64,000 nucleotides of DNA from Culex pipiens pallens. Its lineage: Eukaryota; Arthropoda; Insecta; Diptera; Culicidae. Shown piece after piece: positions 11,996 through 23,590 of this stretch (within the stretch, counting starts at the first letter, position 1; the number at the start of each line of letters is the position of its first letter). A program made the position numbers and the translations under genes. The stretch covers positions 6,767,101-6,831,100 of the forward strand of contig NC_068938.1 in the NCBI RefSeq assembly GCF_016801865.2. Reading direction: 5' to 3'. The notes below the pieces were generated by a model. That model was given only the letters and a program-made list of their open reading frames with translations. It was not told the origin of the DNA and searched no databases.

Positions 11996-12419
11996 GTGGC
12001 CACCTCGGGAAAAAAACCGGGAAAACCGGGAAAAACCCGGGAATTTATTCCACCGGGAGAAAACCGGGAAAAACTCGGGAATTCGACTGACAAACCGGGA
12101 AAATATTTTAAGTTTAGTTAAAATTCGACAAAATCCTCTTAAATGAATTCTATGCAAACTTTTCTCTATTATATTATTATTCTATTTATTCTAAATGAAG
12201 AGTTCGGGAAAATGGTGTTTAAATTTGTGTAATAGACTAAAACTACTAGGCTATGGATGTTTTTTTTTTTCTGTTGAGTATTCCATGATATTTTTCTTTG
12301 GCGAACTTGCTTATAATAAATTGTTCAAGGCCATGGCGCTATTGCAAGATTCCTACTCAAACAAGGTGTCTGAAGGCTTGAAACAGTGAGGTAGTCCAAA
12401 CCTCTTTTTCCACCTAAGC

Positions 12420-12650
12420 TCCCATCTTCTCCGGGATTCGAACAGACGACCTTTGGTAGTGAGTTGATTAGGCCTGGGTCATTTACTTCCAGTGTTGAAA
12501 ATCCGACGACTATGATTAATTTGGCGATTAATCGCTGCCTGTTACACCTCACGAATAAGACAACGGAGGCGTGATCAGACAAATCGCGTCTCATAAAATG
12601 CCATCGGGGCCAATTGGGGGGAGAAGCAACCACGATTACTACTACACCAC
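12420..12650 (-). repeat. Possible tRNA-derived SINE-like segment
   Basis: On the minus strand a perfect RNA polymerase III B-box-like GTTCGAATCCC occurs near 12430-12440, and a weak A-box-like TGGTGTAGTAGTAATCG occurs about 200 bp upstream. The spacing is larger than in a tRNA, so this is at best a SINE fragment. Confidence 0.25.
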
Positions 12651-12904
12651 CGGACTCGGTTTAAAAACCAAATGTTTGATAAGCTGCAATTTTTTCGATC
12701 AAGTTCGCATGTCAAAAGAAAATTTACTCAACCGTATGTTTTTTGAAGTATTATTTCAATAAGTATTGAATTTCATAAGCACAATAAACAATCGACTAAA
12801 TTCATCCTTTTCATTTTATTATGTATTTCAATATCAACTTAAGGGTGCACAGCGGCCATGCAAGTTGTTGTCTTCTTATTCCAAAATTATCAAACTCACG
12901 GATT

Positions 12905-13114
12905 TAATTAAAAATTGAAAAATGCATTTTTGAATTTAAAAGGCAACCAACCACTCAAAAGTGACTAAAATTAAGTCTCAGAACTTGAATTTGATGTTAA
13001 AAGTAAAAAAATAAAAAATAAAATACGAAAATTTTGTTTTGTTCATGATTCGATTATCCGAAGTCCCATACAGACCTTCGGATAATCGAACTTCGGATAA
13101 TCGAGACTTGACTG
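12905..13114. repeat. Truncated pogo-like MITE
   Basis: One end only: the right terminus reads CTTCGGATAATCGAGACTTGACTG followed by TA, with the subterminal TTCGGATAATCG repeats of the family. The internal ATGCATTTTT and GAACTTGAATTTGATG blocks match the other copies. The opposite terminus is missing. Confidence 0.6.
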
Positions 13115-14515
13115 TATACAATATTTACTGTAAAACATTTGGTGGAATTTCAAAAATCTGTTTTTAGTAGTAGTTTATAAGATGATTTTTGGCTTCCTCA
13201 GTCAAACAAATTGTTAAGGACAAATTGCAATGAAACTTTGTGTTTGTGTTTTTAAATCAGATTTGAGTATTTACTTTTGTATAATTTAAAAATGTCGGAA
13301 ATATTTGGTAATTAAGATATTTTTGTAAAGTTATTAAGTGATATTGTGTTCAAATTCAAAACATTTGAAAAATATCTTTCTTTCAAAATGTATTTTAAAA
13401 TTGTAAATTAAATTTTAAATAAAATTTTCAGATATATTTAAAAATTACAATATTTTCAGAGTACTACTGCAAAATAGTCATTTCAATACAGTCACTTTTA
13501 TGAGGATACTACATCAACACAAAAATTGAGTTTTTGTTGGGTTTTATTTAATTCTCATCTGAAAATTTCGTAAAAAAAAAGATGAACTCAATTTCGACTG
13601 TTTCGGTTGTGTTGTTCAGAAAATCGCAGCACGGTCAATTGATTTTTTACCATTTTGTGTTGCTCAAAAAATTAAAAACATCCAAACATGTTTTTTTTCA
13701 TGTCCGTGCATAACTTATTTGCAATAAATTTGGCACGGCTCATACAAAGGATGTATCGAGAACTATGTTTATGTTTGCGCGAGCTGGGAGTCGCGACGAG
13801 AGGTTGAAGTACAGGCCAACTTAGAGGGTTTTTTGGACAGTTAATTTTTTTCTAGAAATCATCCCATCAATACCTTAAAACTTGCCGAAGGTACAAAATC
13901 GATCGGCAAAAAATAATCCGATTTATTTAAATATATGGCACTTTTTCTGCACTGCTGCCAAAGTGTATAAAGATTTGTATGGACTGATGATGCAACAATA
14001 AATTTCCAGAAATTGCTAATTCTTGTAAGAATCGCTCTTATTGAATTTACAAAAGCTTTTTCACAGAAAACTGAAGAGTTGTTGTTGTCTTTCGCAAATC
14101 TGTTCTACCCATTTGATACATTGGAAATGTTATTTCATGTTTTTCAGTAATAATTTATGCAATTCTCAAATTTAATACAAAACGATTTTTTATTGATTTT
14201 AAGTTAAGAAAAATTGTGGAGCATGGAGATGAAAAATCACAAGCATTATGGAAATTAGGGGTTTGGATTGAAAACTGATAAAAACGGCTTCGTTTACAAC
14301 TTACTTACTTTTTGTACTCAATTTGAAAGCTTTCTTGAGAAATAAAAATATTGAACCAAATGTATACGTTGTGTATGCGTTCAAAAATACTAACGTCAGT
14401 CTATATAAAAACATTGTAATTTGATTTAAAACTATATGGAAAAATTCCTTCTGACCTCGGGAGAAAACCGGGAAAAAACCGGGAAATTTAAAATCGAAAT
14501 CTGGTGGCCACCCTG

Positions 14516-15528
14516 GGCTATATGAACAAGAACTGCTGATGGCAGAGATTTTGTTTATGTTACTTTATTTAAAATCATGATTAAACAGACTTTACTGAAG
14601 TAACTTTTGCTCATTTTTGGTGGAGAGGTAGCTTATGAGGAGTACTTTCAGAATGTGCAATAACCCAGAAAGTATCAAAATGTTCATGATGCCTTTTGAA
14701 ATGTTACCGTCGAATTTATGTTCTACTTTTTTGAAGCCGGATCGCACATAAATGTATGTAAACTACGAACAGATCCATCATCTGACCCATCGTTGGTTAG
14801 GTAATCAAAAGACCAATCAAGAGAAAATAATAAACAGAAACATAAATGGCTTAAAATTTAAATTTCTCATTTTTATTTGTTGAATTATTTTGAACAAAAT
14901 TATCAAATTGTTCAACAAATTAGAAATTGTAGCGAAAAAACGGAGATGTAAAATTATCTAGACAATCGTAATTGCTAATCTGATAGGAAGATGTAAAGCC
15001 AGGTATAAAGCACAAGATTACAAAAATCAACACAAACATGAACTGTAAATGTGTCATCAAAAATATTTGGTTTGGTTTCGGTATCGCTGATGAAAGATTT
15101 AGATACGGATCGGGATAGATAGTAGATATTTATGAATTGTGTACAGATTAAAATCTGCGATAAAACACATAAATGAATGATTTTATTATTTTTTTTTTGT
15201 AGCGCTTATTTTTCTAAATAGTTGTATTTTTTTTTTGTAGTTCTAGAAATCTTTCTAGAAAAAATGAGAATAAATTTATCAAATAAATTCTCATTTTGTA
15301 ATTATAAAAAAGCAAAACATAATACTTGATCAATATTGATTTATTGTATTTATGATGTATGACACATATTGAAAAATGAATGTCAAAGATGGTTCTGGAT
15401 AATTGATTTCAGAAATAGTAAACTGAAATGAAAAAATAATTGTAGATAAAATGCTTCGGCAAACAACAATACTAATCGAACTGTACAAATAAAAAAGCAT
15501 TTTCCACGTAAATTTTCTGCAAAATATC
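14516..15528. other. AT-rich spacer, no gene seen
   Basis: Low-complexity AT-rich DNA between the GTGGCCAC element and the 3' end of the Daxx-like gene. The 15330-15578 minus ORF lacks any domain. Confidence 0.5.
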
Positions 15529-15534
15529 TTTATT
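15529..15534 (-). promoter_or_regulatory. Candidate polyadenylation signal of the Daxx-like gene
   Basis: AATAAA on the minus strand about 520 bases after the Daxx-like stop codon. First good signal seen; use is inferred. Confidence 0.4.
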
Positions 15535-16054
15535 TTATTATAGAGCGCGTTATATTTACAGTGGCTGCGTGTGATCAATCCTGTTTTGTTACATCAATTA
15601 CAAATAATTTAGCTTGGCTGGTTCCATATTACAGAAAACGCTCGTTTAATTCTAGTTTCCAAATATACCTTACAAGTATACTTTACATTAATGACGAGGA
15701 CTTGCTTTTATGTTTCGACTGATTTTCCAACTTCGATAACGATTAAAATCACCTTCAACGATTTCTCGAACGAATCGTACGAAATTCCGAAATGTTTAAC
15801 TCTAACGTAGTGTGTGTGTCTATGTTTGTTTTACAACTGATTAGAGATCGAATCGCATTCATCCGAAGCCGACTAAACCAAAAAGCAATAGCGCTTTTAA
15901 ACCCAAAAAAATAGTTAAGCCTAACATACATACGTGTCACACGCTTGTTACAGAATTACGGAGAAAACGAAAATGGCTTTCCGACTATTTACACCCGCCC
16001 TCCCTCTCAACAGCTACTTCCACTGGCCGCCGCGGCCAGCGTCGCGCTCAGTCG

Positions 16055-19000
16055 CTAAGAAGCCATCGGCACCATCAGCTCTTCGTCGTCGGAAATCTCA
16101 ATGTCGTCGAACGTGTCCGGTTTGACGTTCTCCTTGATGACCATTTCGTCCTCCTCGTCATCTTCCTCGTCGTCCGACTCTTCGTAGTCTTCGGCGGGGG
16201 TGGGGCCGCTGTCCTCCTCCTTCGGTGTGGCCGGCTTTTCAACTGCGGCGTCTGGCGGTTTGACCGCTGGGGAATCGTTGTTGGTGCCGCTCGCGGCAGG
16301 AGCTTCCTGCTCCGCTTTGGGTGGTTCCGTCGCTGTGGCGGGGCTTGGAGAGGGGGGTTTGCCTTCGGAGATTTCTTCTGTGACTGTGGCGGCAACTTCG
16401 GATGATGTGACCGTGGCAGCGGGTTTACTACTGGATGGCTTGGCTTTATGGCTGGACGACGATGGTTCCCCGGCTTCCGCCTCGTCTTCGGTGTCGTTGT
16501 CCTGGACGCGAGCGAATCTAGAATGGTATTTGAATTAGAAATTGGTATTATATAGAATTTCTTCGAACTCACTTGTCGATCAGGTCTCCAATTTTGCCGT
16601 AGTGCTTCTTGTTCTCCTCCAGCTTGTCCTGCAGCTTCCGATCGACCAGGGCGGGATCCTTGTCCGGTCCCGTGTAGTAAGCGACCGTTTCGTACAGGTC
16701 CGTCTTCCGGCGCTTCTGTAGCAGCTTCCCGATCTTCACAAACGCGTCCTGGGCGATCTTGGTCATCTCGTCACGCCTCATCCGGTAGCTGTACTGGCTG
16801 TTGCAGTGCTGCAGACACTTGAGCACGTCAAAAAAATCCGGAAACGTATTCGTGCGGTTCACGAAGGTCTGGATCGTCCGGTTAAACTCCGGATAGTGCG
16901 TCCCGTCAAAGTGGATCGGCTTGCGAACGATCCGGTGGGCGTGTCTGCTCTCGCCGGTTATATCACAGATCTTTTCGTAAATCTCGAACGCCCGCTTCTT
17001 GTAACGTTCCTCCATCATGTAAGCCGAGTTGATATCCTCGTCAAAGTCCACCTCCATCTCCTCCAGCTTGGCGATCCGCTTCTTCAAGATGTACAACGCA
17101 CGGTTCAACCGTCGGATCTGATTGTCCTTCTTCTCGCTTCCCGTACTCCCAGCAATATTCTCATTCGTCATCACCGAGTCCCGCGACTTCCGCCGGATGT
17201 TCAACTCCTCCACGATGCTCGACAACTTCAAGTAAACCAGCTCCGGATTGGCCAGCACGTCCGTCGTCACCATCGACAACGTCTTCTTGAAGCTCTTCGA
17301 GTTGATGTAATCCGGATGGACGCACTCGTAGTACTTGACCAGCTTCTTCTGCAGCAGCAGTTCCATTTCCGGCGATGAATCCGCCTTTCGGCAAGCATCC
17401 AACAGCTCCTGAAACTCCTTCCCAATCGGGTTCTTCTCAAAGTTGTGCTTCTTGTCCTTCTTCCCCGACCGGCTGGTCGAGTGCGAGTCGGCCGTACTGC
17501 TACTTCCGGGCGTCGCCGTCTTCCGGTCGTTCTCCTCCCCGGCCAGCGTGGCCAGCGGAGACTTCTTCTTGAGCAGTGACTGCGGTTCCGTTTGCTGCTG
17601 CTGCTGCTGCTCGTGCATTTGAACGATCTTCTGGTAGCGCTGCAAGTCCTTCTCCCACTCGTCGGAATAGCTGATCATGGCAAAGTTCTCGTTGACCGGG
17701 GTGCGGTTGTTGTTGTCCGCCGCCTCCCGGCTCAGGTTGGTCGCGATCGTGGTCGGCTTGATGCGTTTGACCTTGTTGCTCAGATCGGTGGCAGTCATCG
17801 CTGCGGGTGGGGGTGGCCGAAGCAGGCCCGTGGGAACCTTACGGGCACCTCCGTTTACCGGAGGAACCGCTGGCGGGGCCAACCGGCGACGCTTGGGTTC
17901 ACCGGACTGGAATGGACAGGGAAAATTGAACATTGAAAAGTCAAATTAATTTTAACAGGTTACCATCGTTCAACAAACTTGGCGAATGACGTTTTGCAAA
18001 AGTGAAGGCGCATCAAAGCATGCTGTGTGACTTTGTTTGCTTCGTTTTCCGAGTGTCATTTCGTTTCAGTTTTTGAGTTTCAACATCAGCAATCAGTTTA
18101 CTTTTATTATTTTTCTTAAATAAATATAGATACATTAAATGTGACGAAACGGTTTTCATAAACGCCACAAAACACTTTGCTAAACATTTTAACTCGACTA
18201 GGTGAAAATAGCTACGGCCATGGAAAGTATTTTAGCGCCATCAAATGATGTTGGATTTGGTTTTGGTATTGGAATCTCTAAATTGAAACAAGGTTCTCTG
18301 TCGACTTTCAAAAAACTAAAAAAAGAGCTTTACTGTATCGAAGTTAAAACAACTGTGGTGGATTCCGAGGCCATGGCATCGGTCAAGGACGGAAAATAAC
18401 TATGGCTCGAAAATTCATGGAACAATGCAAATTGATGAAAAAGATTACGGTGAAGCGCGGTATGAACAAGTATGAAGGAAAATTTTGATGAATGATAAAA
18501 ATGTGAATCAAGACACGAAGACTGTTTGGAAAACGAAATACAACGTGCAAGTGTTCACAACTGCCAATAGCCGCGAAACGCCAACTGTTGAACAAGGACT
18601 GCACATAGCTGAAAAACTATGTTTAGCAGACGTGGCCGGGTACAAAGACAGAACGCATTTGTGTCATATGCCGAACAGTAGTCATAATTACCGGAATCTG
18701 CAATGGAGTATTCTGTAAAAGTTCAGCGAACTTCCGGAAAGACCGACAAAAATATTCATCCCAACAAAAATCTACCGGATGTGCCAAGTGCAATACGGTA
18801 GCGAATGGCAGTGCACCATGCGGAACCGAGAAAACCAAACTTATCCGGAGGACTTTATAATATCCATCGAAAAATTGTGACAAATTGCTAATGATTCAGT
18901 CGGCAACGAGTTCCTACCGTACATTTCCCATGTAAACCGTCGAGCATTTGATTCTAGTGACAATCAGAAGGATTCTTCTTCGGTATTTGAGATTGATTTT

Positions 19001-19671
19001 TTCGTCAATGGGAAGACAATGCTAGATGAGTTAAGGTTTACTGTCAATTCAGAAAAAGGAAAAATAAAAGAAATAGCTTTATTTTTCACTAAAACTGTCC
19101 AAAATGGCCTTCGTTATAACTTTATAACAGCGATTTCTCAAAAAATGCCAAAATTCCCGTGTCTTTAAAGTATCTCAATGGTTCAGTTTGTACTTCAGGA
19201 CTCAGGAAAACAAAGAAGCCTGCCTGCCACTAAAAGTGCATCTCCCCTCGCATACCTCCTGCACCCCCTTTTCCCTATAAAACTCAAAGGGCCACTGCTT
19301 GCACTGGATAGATTCGCGCTGATTGATATTGTTGGCTTACATAACATGGCCTGCTGCGACCCCACCGATACCGGGTGACCCACCATAACCGGGGTCACCG
19401 ATTCCCGGCTCCGAATTGAATTCAATTTTCAACATCATCGAAGAGTGCCGCGCCAACCCAAACCACACAAAAACAATCCATTATTCTTAGCTGTAGCCTA
19501 CTGCGGCGGCAGTGTCTGACATTTCTTCCTTCAAATTTTCACTCTCACTCTCCGAGTGAGTTTTTTAAGCGCGATCACAAGCTTGGCCCTAAGATTTTTT
19601 TTTTTCAACCGAGAACGCAGACCTACCTCCTCATCGGAAGAATCCAGCACGATTATCGACGACGGATCCAT
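16055..19671 (-). CDS. Daxx-like histone H3.3 chaperone / transcription co-regulator
   Basis: Nuclear Daxx-family protein, which binds H3.3-H4 and SUMO-modified partners. Three coding exons: 19627-19671, 16573-17906 and 16055-16517; 613 residues. Exon 1 is only 15 codons (MDPSSIIVLDSSDEE) and carries an N-terminal SUMO-interacting motif like vertebrate Daxx; it joins exon 2 in phase 0. Residues about 115-120 are poly-Gln. The helical bundle lies near 173-256 and the histone-binding domain near 275-460, with DSAYL-like INSAYMMEERYKKR, GTHYPEFNRTIQ and DPALVDRKL. The tail is disordered, Pro/Ser-rich then acidic, ending with a second SUMO-interacting motif, DIEISDDEE. The apparent start at 17933 (MFNFPCPFQ) is intron tail ending in CCATTCCAG. 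Intron 1 contains a duplicated segment. Confidence 0.9.
18500..19125. repeat. Duplicated segment, copy in Daxx intron 1
   Basis: Closely similar to 20975-21660, from CAAGACACGAAGACT through CTAAAACTGTCCAAAATGGC, with indels and substitutions. It contains protein-like stretches (for example TPTVEQGLHIAEKLCLADVA) broken by stops, so it looks like a decayed coding or repeat copy; I do not recognise the family. Its right end includes the last dozen or so codons of the formamidase gene on the minus strand. Confidence 0.65.
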
Positions 19672-20954
19672 CTTGTTTGCGCGGGGCTCCGGGGTGGACA
19701 CTCCAGTGACTAATACGACGCAATTGGCTGAAGGCGGCGGCGGCGATGACGACGGCGTGTAGACATTAAAATTTACTATTTTCGAAAAAGTTTGCAGATT
19801 TTTTTTTCTCCACACACCTCCAAACGTCGTCGAGCTGCTTAATGGCACGGTCTCACTAGTACTAATTCAGGTGCCGACGACGACGACAGGCCCAAAGTGG
19901 TTACGTGAGACAAACACCACTCTCTTTTTGGCGCTGAATTCCACATTGCACGAACATCGGGCAGCAGCAGCTTGCAAGTGTGTTTGCTGATGGCAATAAA
20001 AATGTTCTGTAATAACACACTTCAATCCACGACAGAACTTCGCTGCGGCCGGACTGCTTGGACGGCAGTGCTGTCAGATTTGGTTGTTGTGAGTTTTGCT
20101 TCGAGTAGCTGGAGTTGAGTTGTCACATTGATCATAGCAAGCTGAAAAATGCTGCATTGTGGCAATTTAGTATAAAACGTCACTTTTCAGTGATGAATAG
20201 TTAAATTTTATCGCAACTATCTTGCAAAAGTCATCTACGAAATCATTAATTCATTTTTATTTTGCAGATAATCACGTGATTTAGACAAAAGGGCACAATT
20301 CCTCACAACCGGCAGCACTGAAGCGCGATGCTTGAGCCAAATTTGTGTGAGTAGGTTTATGCTGAATTTAGATCCCAGTGTCACTCATTTCTCCTACATT
20401 ATGCTGAATAACGCACACACACATAAACATATCTAAGAACAGTGCCGAATTAGGAAGAGGTAATTGCATTTTTGATTACCAATTTGAAATGATGATTAAC
20501 ATATTCAACTTCGAGAATCTTTATTTAATCCTATAATTTTTCGTTATTTTATTTATTTTTTTCAGCATCAACCCCGCCAAAATGCAACTTTTGTTTGTAA
20601 ACAAAACCTTTTGACCTCTCTCTCACTGCGAGAGTGTATCAAAACAACACGCAGAATGAGTGCCACCGGCAGCAGCGAGCAACACTCATTCTATCAGTTT
20701 TGGCGCGCCGAACAGCTAAAAGCGAGTGAGCGAAGATGAGAAATGTAAAACCTAGGGTGAAATAAAACAGACGATTACTTTCTGCACTTCATGATATATT
20801 TTGGGTTGAAGGAGTCGGCGGTGGTGGTCATCCTGCAGGAATTAATGTTTTTATTTCTATTTCTTTTTCACTATACAGGACTAAACCGGTACGTGGATTC
20901 GGATGTCGGTTACAAAACATCGGATCCACTAATGAGATCGAGAATTATTGAACT
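19672..20954. other. Promoter-side region of the Daxx-like gene
   Basis: Upstream of the Daxx-like start codon (minus strand). CAG/GAC-rich short stretches and inverted CTCTCACTGCGAGAG near 20620 are visible. No TATA box can be assigned with confidence and no other gene is recognised. Confidence 0.4.
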
Positions 20955-20974
20955 TAAAAAATGACACATCATCG

Positions 20975-21660
20975 TCAACCAAGACACGAAGACTATTTGG
21001 CGAACTATGACGTGCAAGCGTTCACAACTGCCAAAAGCCGCAAAACGCCAACTGTTGAACAAGGACTGAACATTGATGAGAAACTATGTTTAGCAGACGT
21101 GGCCATGGGTACAAAGACAGAATGCATTTGTGTCATATGCTTTCACAAGGAGCAGGCCACGATAGAGATGGAGGACAAGCGATACGCCGAACACCACAGC
21201 GTAATCATAATCACCGGAATCTGAACTGGAGTATTCTGTAAAAGTTCAGTGAACTTCCGGAAAGACCGACAAATATTAATCCCAACAAAAATCTACCGCG
21301 GATGCGCCAGCGAATAGTAATGTACGATCATCGCGTTCGTCAATGAGGAACCGGGAAACAAAACATCCGGAGGACTTCATGATATCCATGGAAGAATTGT
21401 GGCAAGTTTCTAATGATTCAATCGGCAACGAGTTCCAAGATTTCTTCTATAAACCGTCGAGCATTTGATTCTAGTGACATCACTGCCTATGTGCATAGGT
21501 TTGGCATGACGTCCGTATTAGAGAAGGATTCTTCTTCGGTATTTGAAATTGATTTCTTCGTCAATGGGAAGACAAAGCTGGATGAGTTAAGGTTTACTGT
21601 CAATTCAGAAAAAGTAAATGGAATTAACTTTATTGTTCACTAAAACTGTCCAAAATGGCC
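20975..21660. repeat. Duplicated segment next to the formamidase gene
   Basis: Second copy of the segment at 18500-19125. The plus-strand frame FEIDFFVNGKTKLDELRF is open here between 21413 and 21643, and the same text is present in the other copy with changes. Its right edge overlaps the 3' end of the formamidase exon, so this is probably the original location and the Daxx-intron copy the derivative; the reverse is possible. Confidence 0.6.
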
Positions 21661-22189
21661 TTCGTTATTAAATAGTCCTTCTCCGCAAGTTTCTCCACTA
21701 TATCAAAGTGGTCCAGTTCGGGCAGCACGTGCAAGCTACCCTGCACCCCGAACCGCTCCAGGTGCTCGTGCATATCTTTGGCCATCTGCTTGAACACGGT
21801 GCTATCGTTCTCCGCAACGGACACGTGCACCTGCACCGAAAGTCCCCTCATGTGACCATAGTCCATCTCCAGCGGTGACAAACCGCGCACGTTGGCGTCG
21901 TTCAGACCGAGCAGATTCTTCGCGTTGACCGATTGGGTGTGCCGCAGTTCGTCCAGCTTGAACACTCCCGAAATGAGGTACACGTGCTTGACCAGCCGGA
22001 TTTCGTCCCCAACGGTGGCCACAAACTGCCGATCGAGCATGGCCGCTATGAGGTGCGCCCCGGCGGAGTGACCCGCGATCGAGACGTGCCGAACCCGGTT
22101 TTCCTCGGCGTAGTTCAGGATGTACTCGCCGGCGCACTTAATTTGGCTGACCAGCTCCGCAAGGGTCACCTTGGGACACAGCTCGTAAT
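21630..22189 (-). pseudogene. Kynurenine formamidase, 3' part (split by retrotransposon)
   Basis: C-terminal two-thirds of an arylformamidase, the enzyme that hydrolyses N-formylkynurenine to kynurenine in tryptophan breakdown. It reads from ELCPKVTLAELVSQ through the nucleophile motif GHSAG to a conserved Asp and the His in LDHFDIVEKL, ending FSEQ. The 5' part is at 28219-28660; in between sits a 6-kb Ty3/gypsy element. Counting the GTAAT target duplication once, the exons total 927 nt (308 residues, the normal family length), so the only damage seen is the insertion. The stop codon lies inside AATAAA (21629-21634), a possible polyA signal. Any M start seen near the LTR boundary is artefactual. 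Confidence 0.9.
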
Positions 22190-22445
22190 TGTAGAGTCGA
22201 GAATCAGCCACTTTACCCTAGGTCGAGAGTGAGTTGGCGAGCGAGAGCGGGAGATTGACGAGAGAGGGAGAGGGAAGCGGGCTTGACGAGAGAACGGTAA
22301 AAGTGCTAGAGTTAGTTGCTCACGATCAATTGTAGAGAACGGTTGAATAAAATTAGTTGGTGCGTGCGAGTCAAAAGTGATTTGTTTTAAATTCTACAAG
22401 TGGTCCGAAAGTGAGCAGTTTTATTCCCCCCCGGCGGATTCTACA
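22190..22445 (+). repeat. 5' LTR of element 1
   Basis: 256 bp, TGTAGAGTCG...GGCGGATTCTACA. It contains GAGAG-rich sequence and a GAATAAAAT motif near 22344. Identical to the 3' LTR as read. Confidence 0.95.
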
Positions 22446-22447
22446 TT

Positions 22448-22465
22448 TGGCGCAGCCGGTAAGTA
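22448..22465 (+). promoter_or_regulatory. Primer-binding site, overlapping a splice donor
   Basis: TGGCGCAGCCGGTAAGTA begins two bases after the 5' LTR. TGGCGCAG-type sites in insect gypsy-group elements pair with a serine tRNA 3' end; the assignment here is by resemblance. A GTAAGT donor starts at 22459 inside it. With the TTTTGCAG acceptor ending at 23590, just before the gag ATG, it could define an 1,132-nt leader intron. Confidence 0.55.
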
Positions 22466-22864
22466 ATTTAAAAGAACCTGAGAGTGGAGGCCATTTGAGG
22501 AAGAGCCTGAGACTGGAGGCCTCAGGGAACGTGCACCAGGTTGAAGGTCGCCTGCTGCTTTGGGAAGGTGTTTTGCCGGGGACAGTTTCTTTTGTTTTTT
22601 GTTATAATGAGGCCTAAAAAAAAAAAAAAAAACGGCTTTTTTATCGATGAAATCATTGGTTTAGCAAAATAATTTATAGTCAAAATGGCGGCTGTGAAGC
22701 GCGTTTTTTTTTCCTTCTTGTATTGGTGAGGTGAAAGAACAAAGTCTTTAGGCTACCACTCATACTAGTGCGTATCAAGTTGAAGACTGGGACGTGCGAA
22801 AACGCACACTAAAGTGACCTTGCTGAAGACTATCGCACAAACACAGTTAAATACAGTGAAAATA

Positions 22865-23445
22865 CAAACAAAGTGACCTGGTTGAGGGCCGCGGCACACA
22901 AAAACAGTGGCGTTCCCAGTTGAGGACTGGGGCGCGGAAAAAAAATAGAAAAAGTGACCCGGTTGAGGGCCGCGGCACACAAAAACAGTGGCGTTCCCAG
23001 TTGAGGACTGGGGCGCGGAAAAAAAATAGAAAAAGTGACCCGGTTGAGGGCCGCGGCACAAAAAAAAACAGTGGCGTTCCCAGTTGAGGACTGGGGCGCA
23101 GAAAAAATAGAAAAAGTGACCCGGTTGAGGGCCGCGGCACACAAAAACAGTGGCGTTCCCAGTTGAGGACTGGGACGCGGAAACAAAAAAATAGAAAAAG
23201 TGACCCGGTTGAGGGCCGCGGCACACAAAAACAGTGGCGTTCCCAGTTGAGGGCTGGGACGCGAAAAAAAAAAAAAAAAAAGTGACCCGGTTGAGGGCCG
23301 TGGCACGCGCACATAGTGATGTTCCCAGTTGAGGACTGGGACGTGAAAATGAAATCAAGTGACCCGCACACAGCGGCGTTCCCAGTTGAGGGCTGGGGCG
23401 CAGGAAAATCAGACCAAGTAATCCGGTTGAGGGCCGTGACACACG
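22865..23445 (+). repeat. Tandem repeat of about 78 bp in the retrotransposon leader
   Basis: About seven units, each with GTGACCCGGTTGAGGGCCGC followed by GTGGCGTTCCCAGTTGAGGA and an A-rich linker of variable length. First and last units are more diverged. It produces long repetitive antisense frames (GPQPGHF / ALNWERHC type), which are artefacts of the repeat. It lies in the untranslated leader between the primer-binding site and gag. Confidence 0.9.
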
Positions 23446-23590
23446 CAATGATGGTCTTAGCTGATAACTGAAACATGAAAATGAAACTGTTTTGTTTACA
23501 ATTGTGGGTTAGAAACGGAAAGCTTAATGATGTGATGTTTGGAGCAATATAAGCAAAAAAAAAACGATTGAATTTGTTATTTTTTTGCAG

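Larger units (their letters stand above)
11996..14515. mobile_element. GTGGCCAC-ended element with CCGGGAAAA arrays
   Basis: The left end GTGGCCACCTCGGG and the right end GGTGGCCACCCTG are flanked by identical hexamers GGCTAT (11990-11995 and 14516-14521), read here as a 6-bp target duplication. Several CCGGGAAAA repeats sit inside each end. A relative with the same CAGGGTG...CACCCTG ends and hexamer duplication is at 34271-35709. The left terminus here lacks the outer CAGG. A truncated pogo-like MITE (12905-13114) is nested inside. No transposase frame recognised. Confidence 0.6.

Noticed and set aside
16075..16572. 165-codon minus-strand ORF (MSSKKFYIIP...) over Daxx exon 3
   Set aside because: Out of frame with the spliced Daxx exon 16055-16517, which gives the acidic tail; the Arg/Pro-rich product is a shadow frame.
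17907..17933. Daxx start at 17933 (MFNFPCPFQ)
   Set aside because: The stretch is a pyrimidine-rich intron end finishing CCATTCCAG; the 15-codon exon at 19627-19671 joins in phase and matches the Daxx N-terminus.
18202..18399. 66-codon ORF (MKIATAMESILAP...) in Daxx intron 1
   Set aside because: No recognised domain, lies inside an intron next to a decayed duplicated segment; sequence downstream has many stops.
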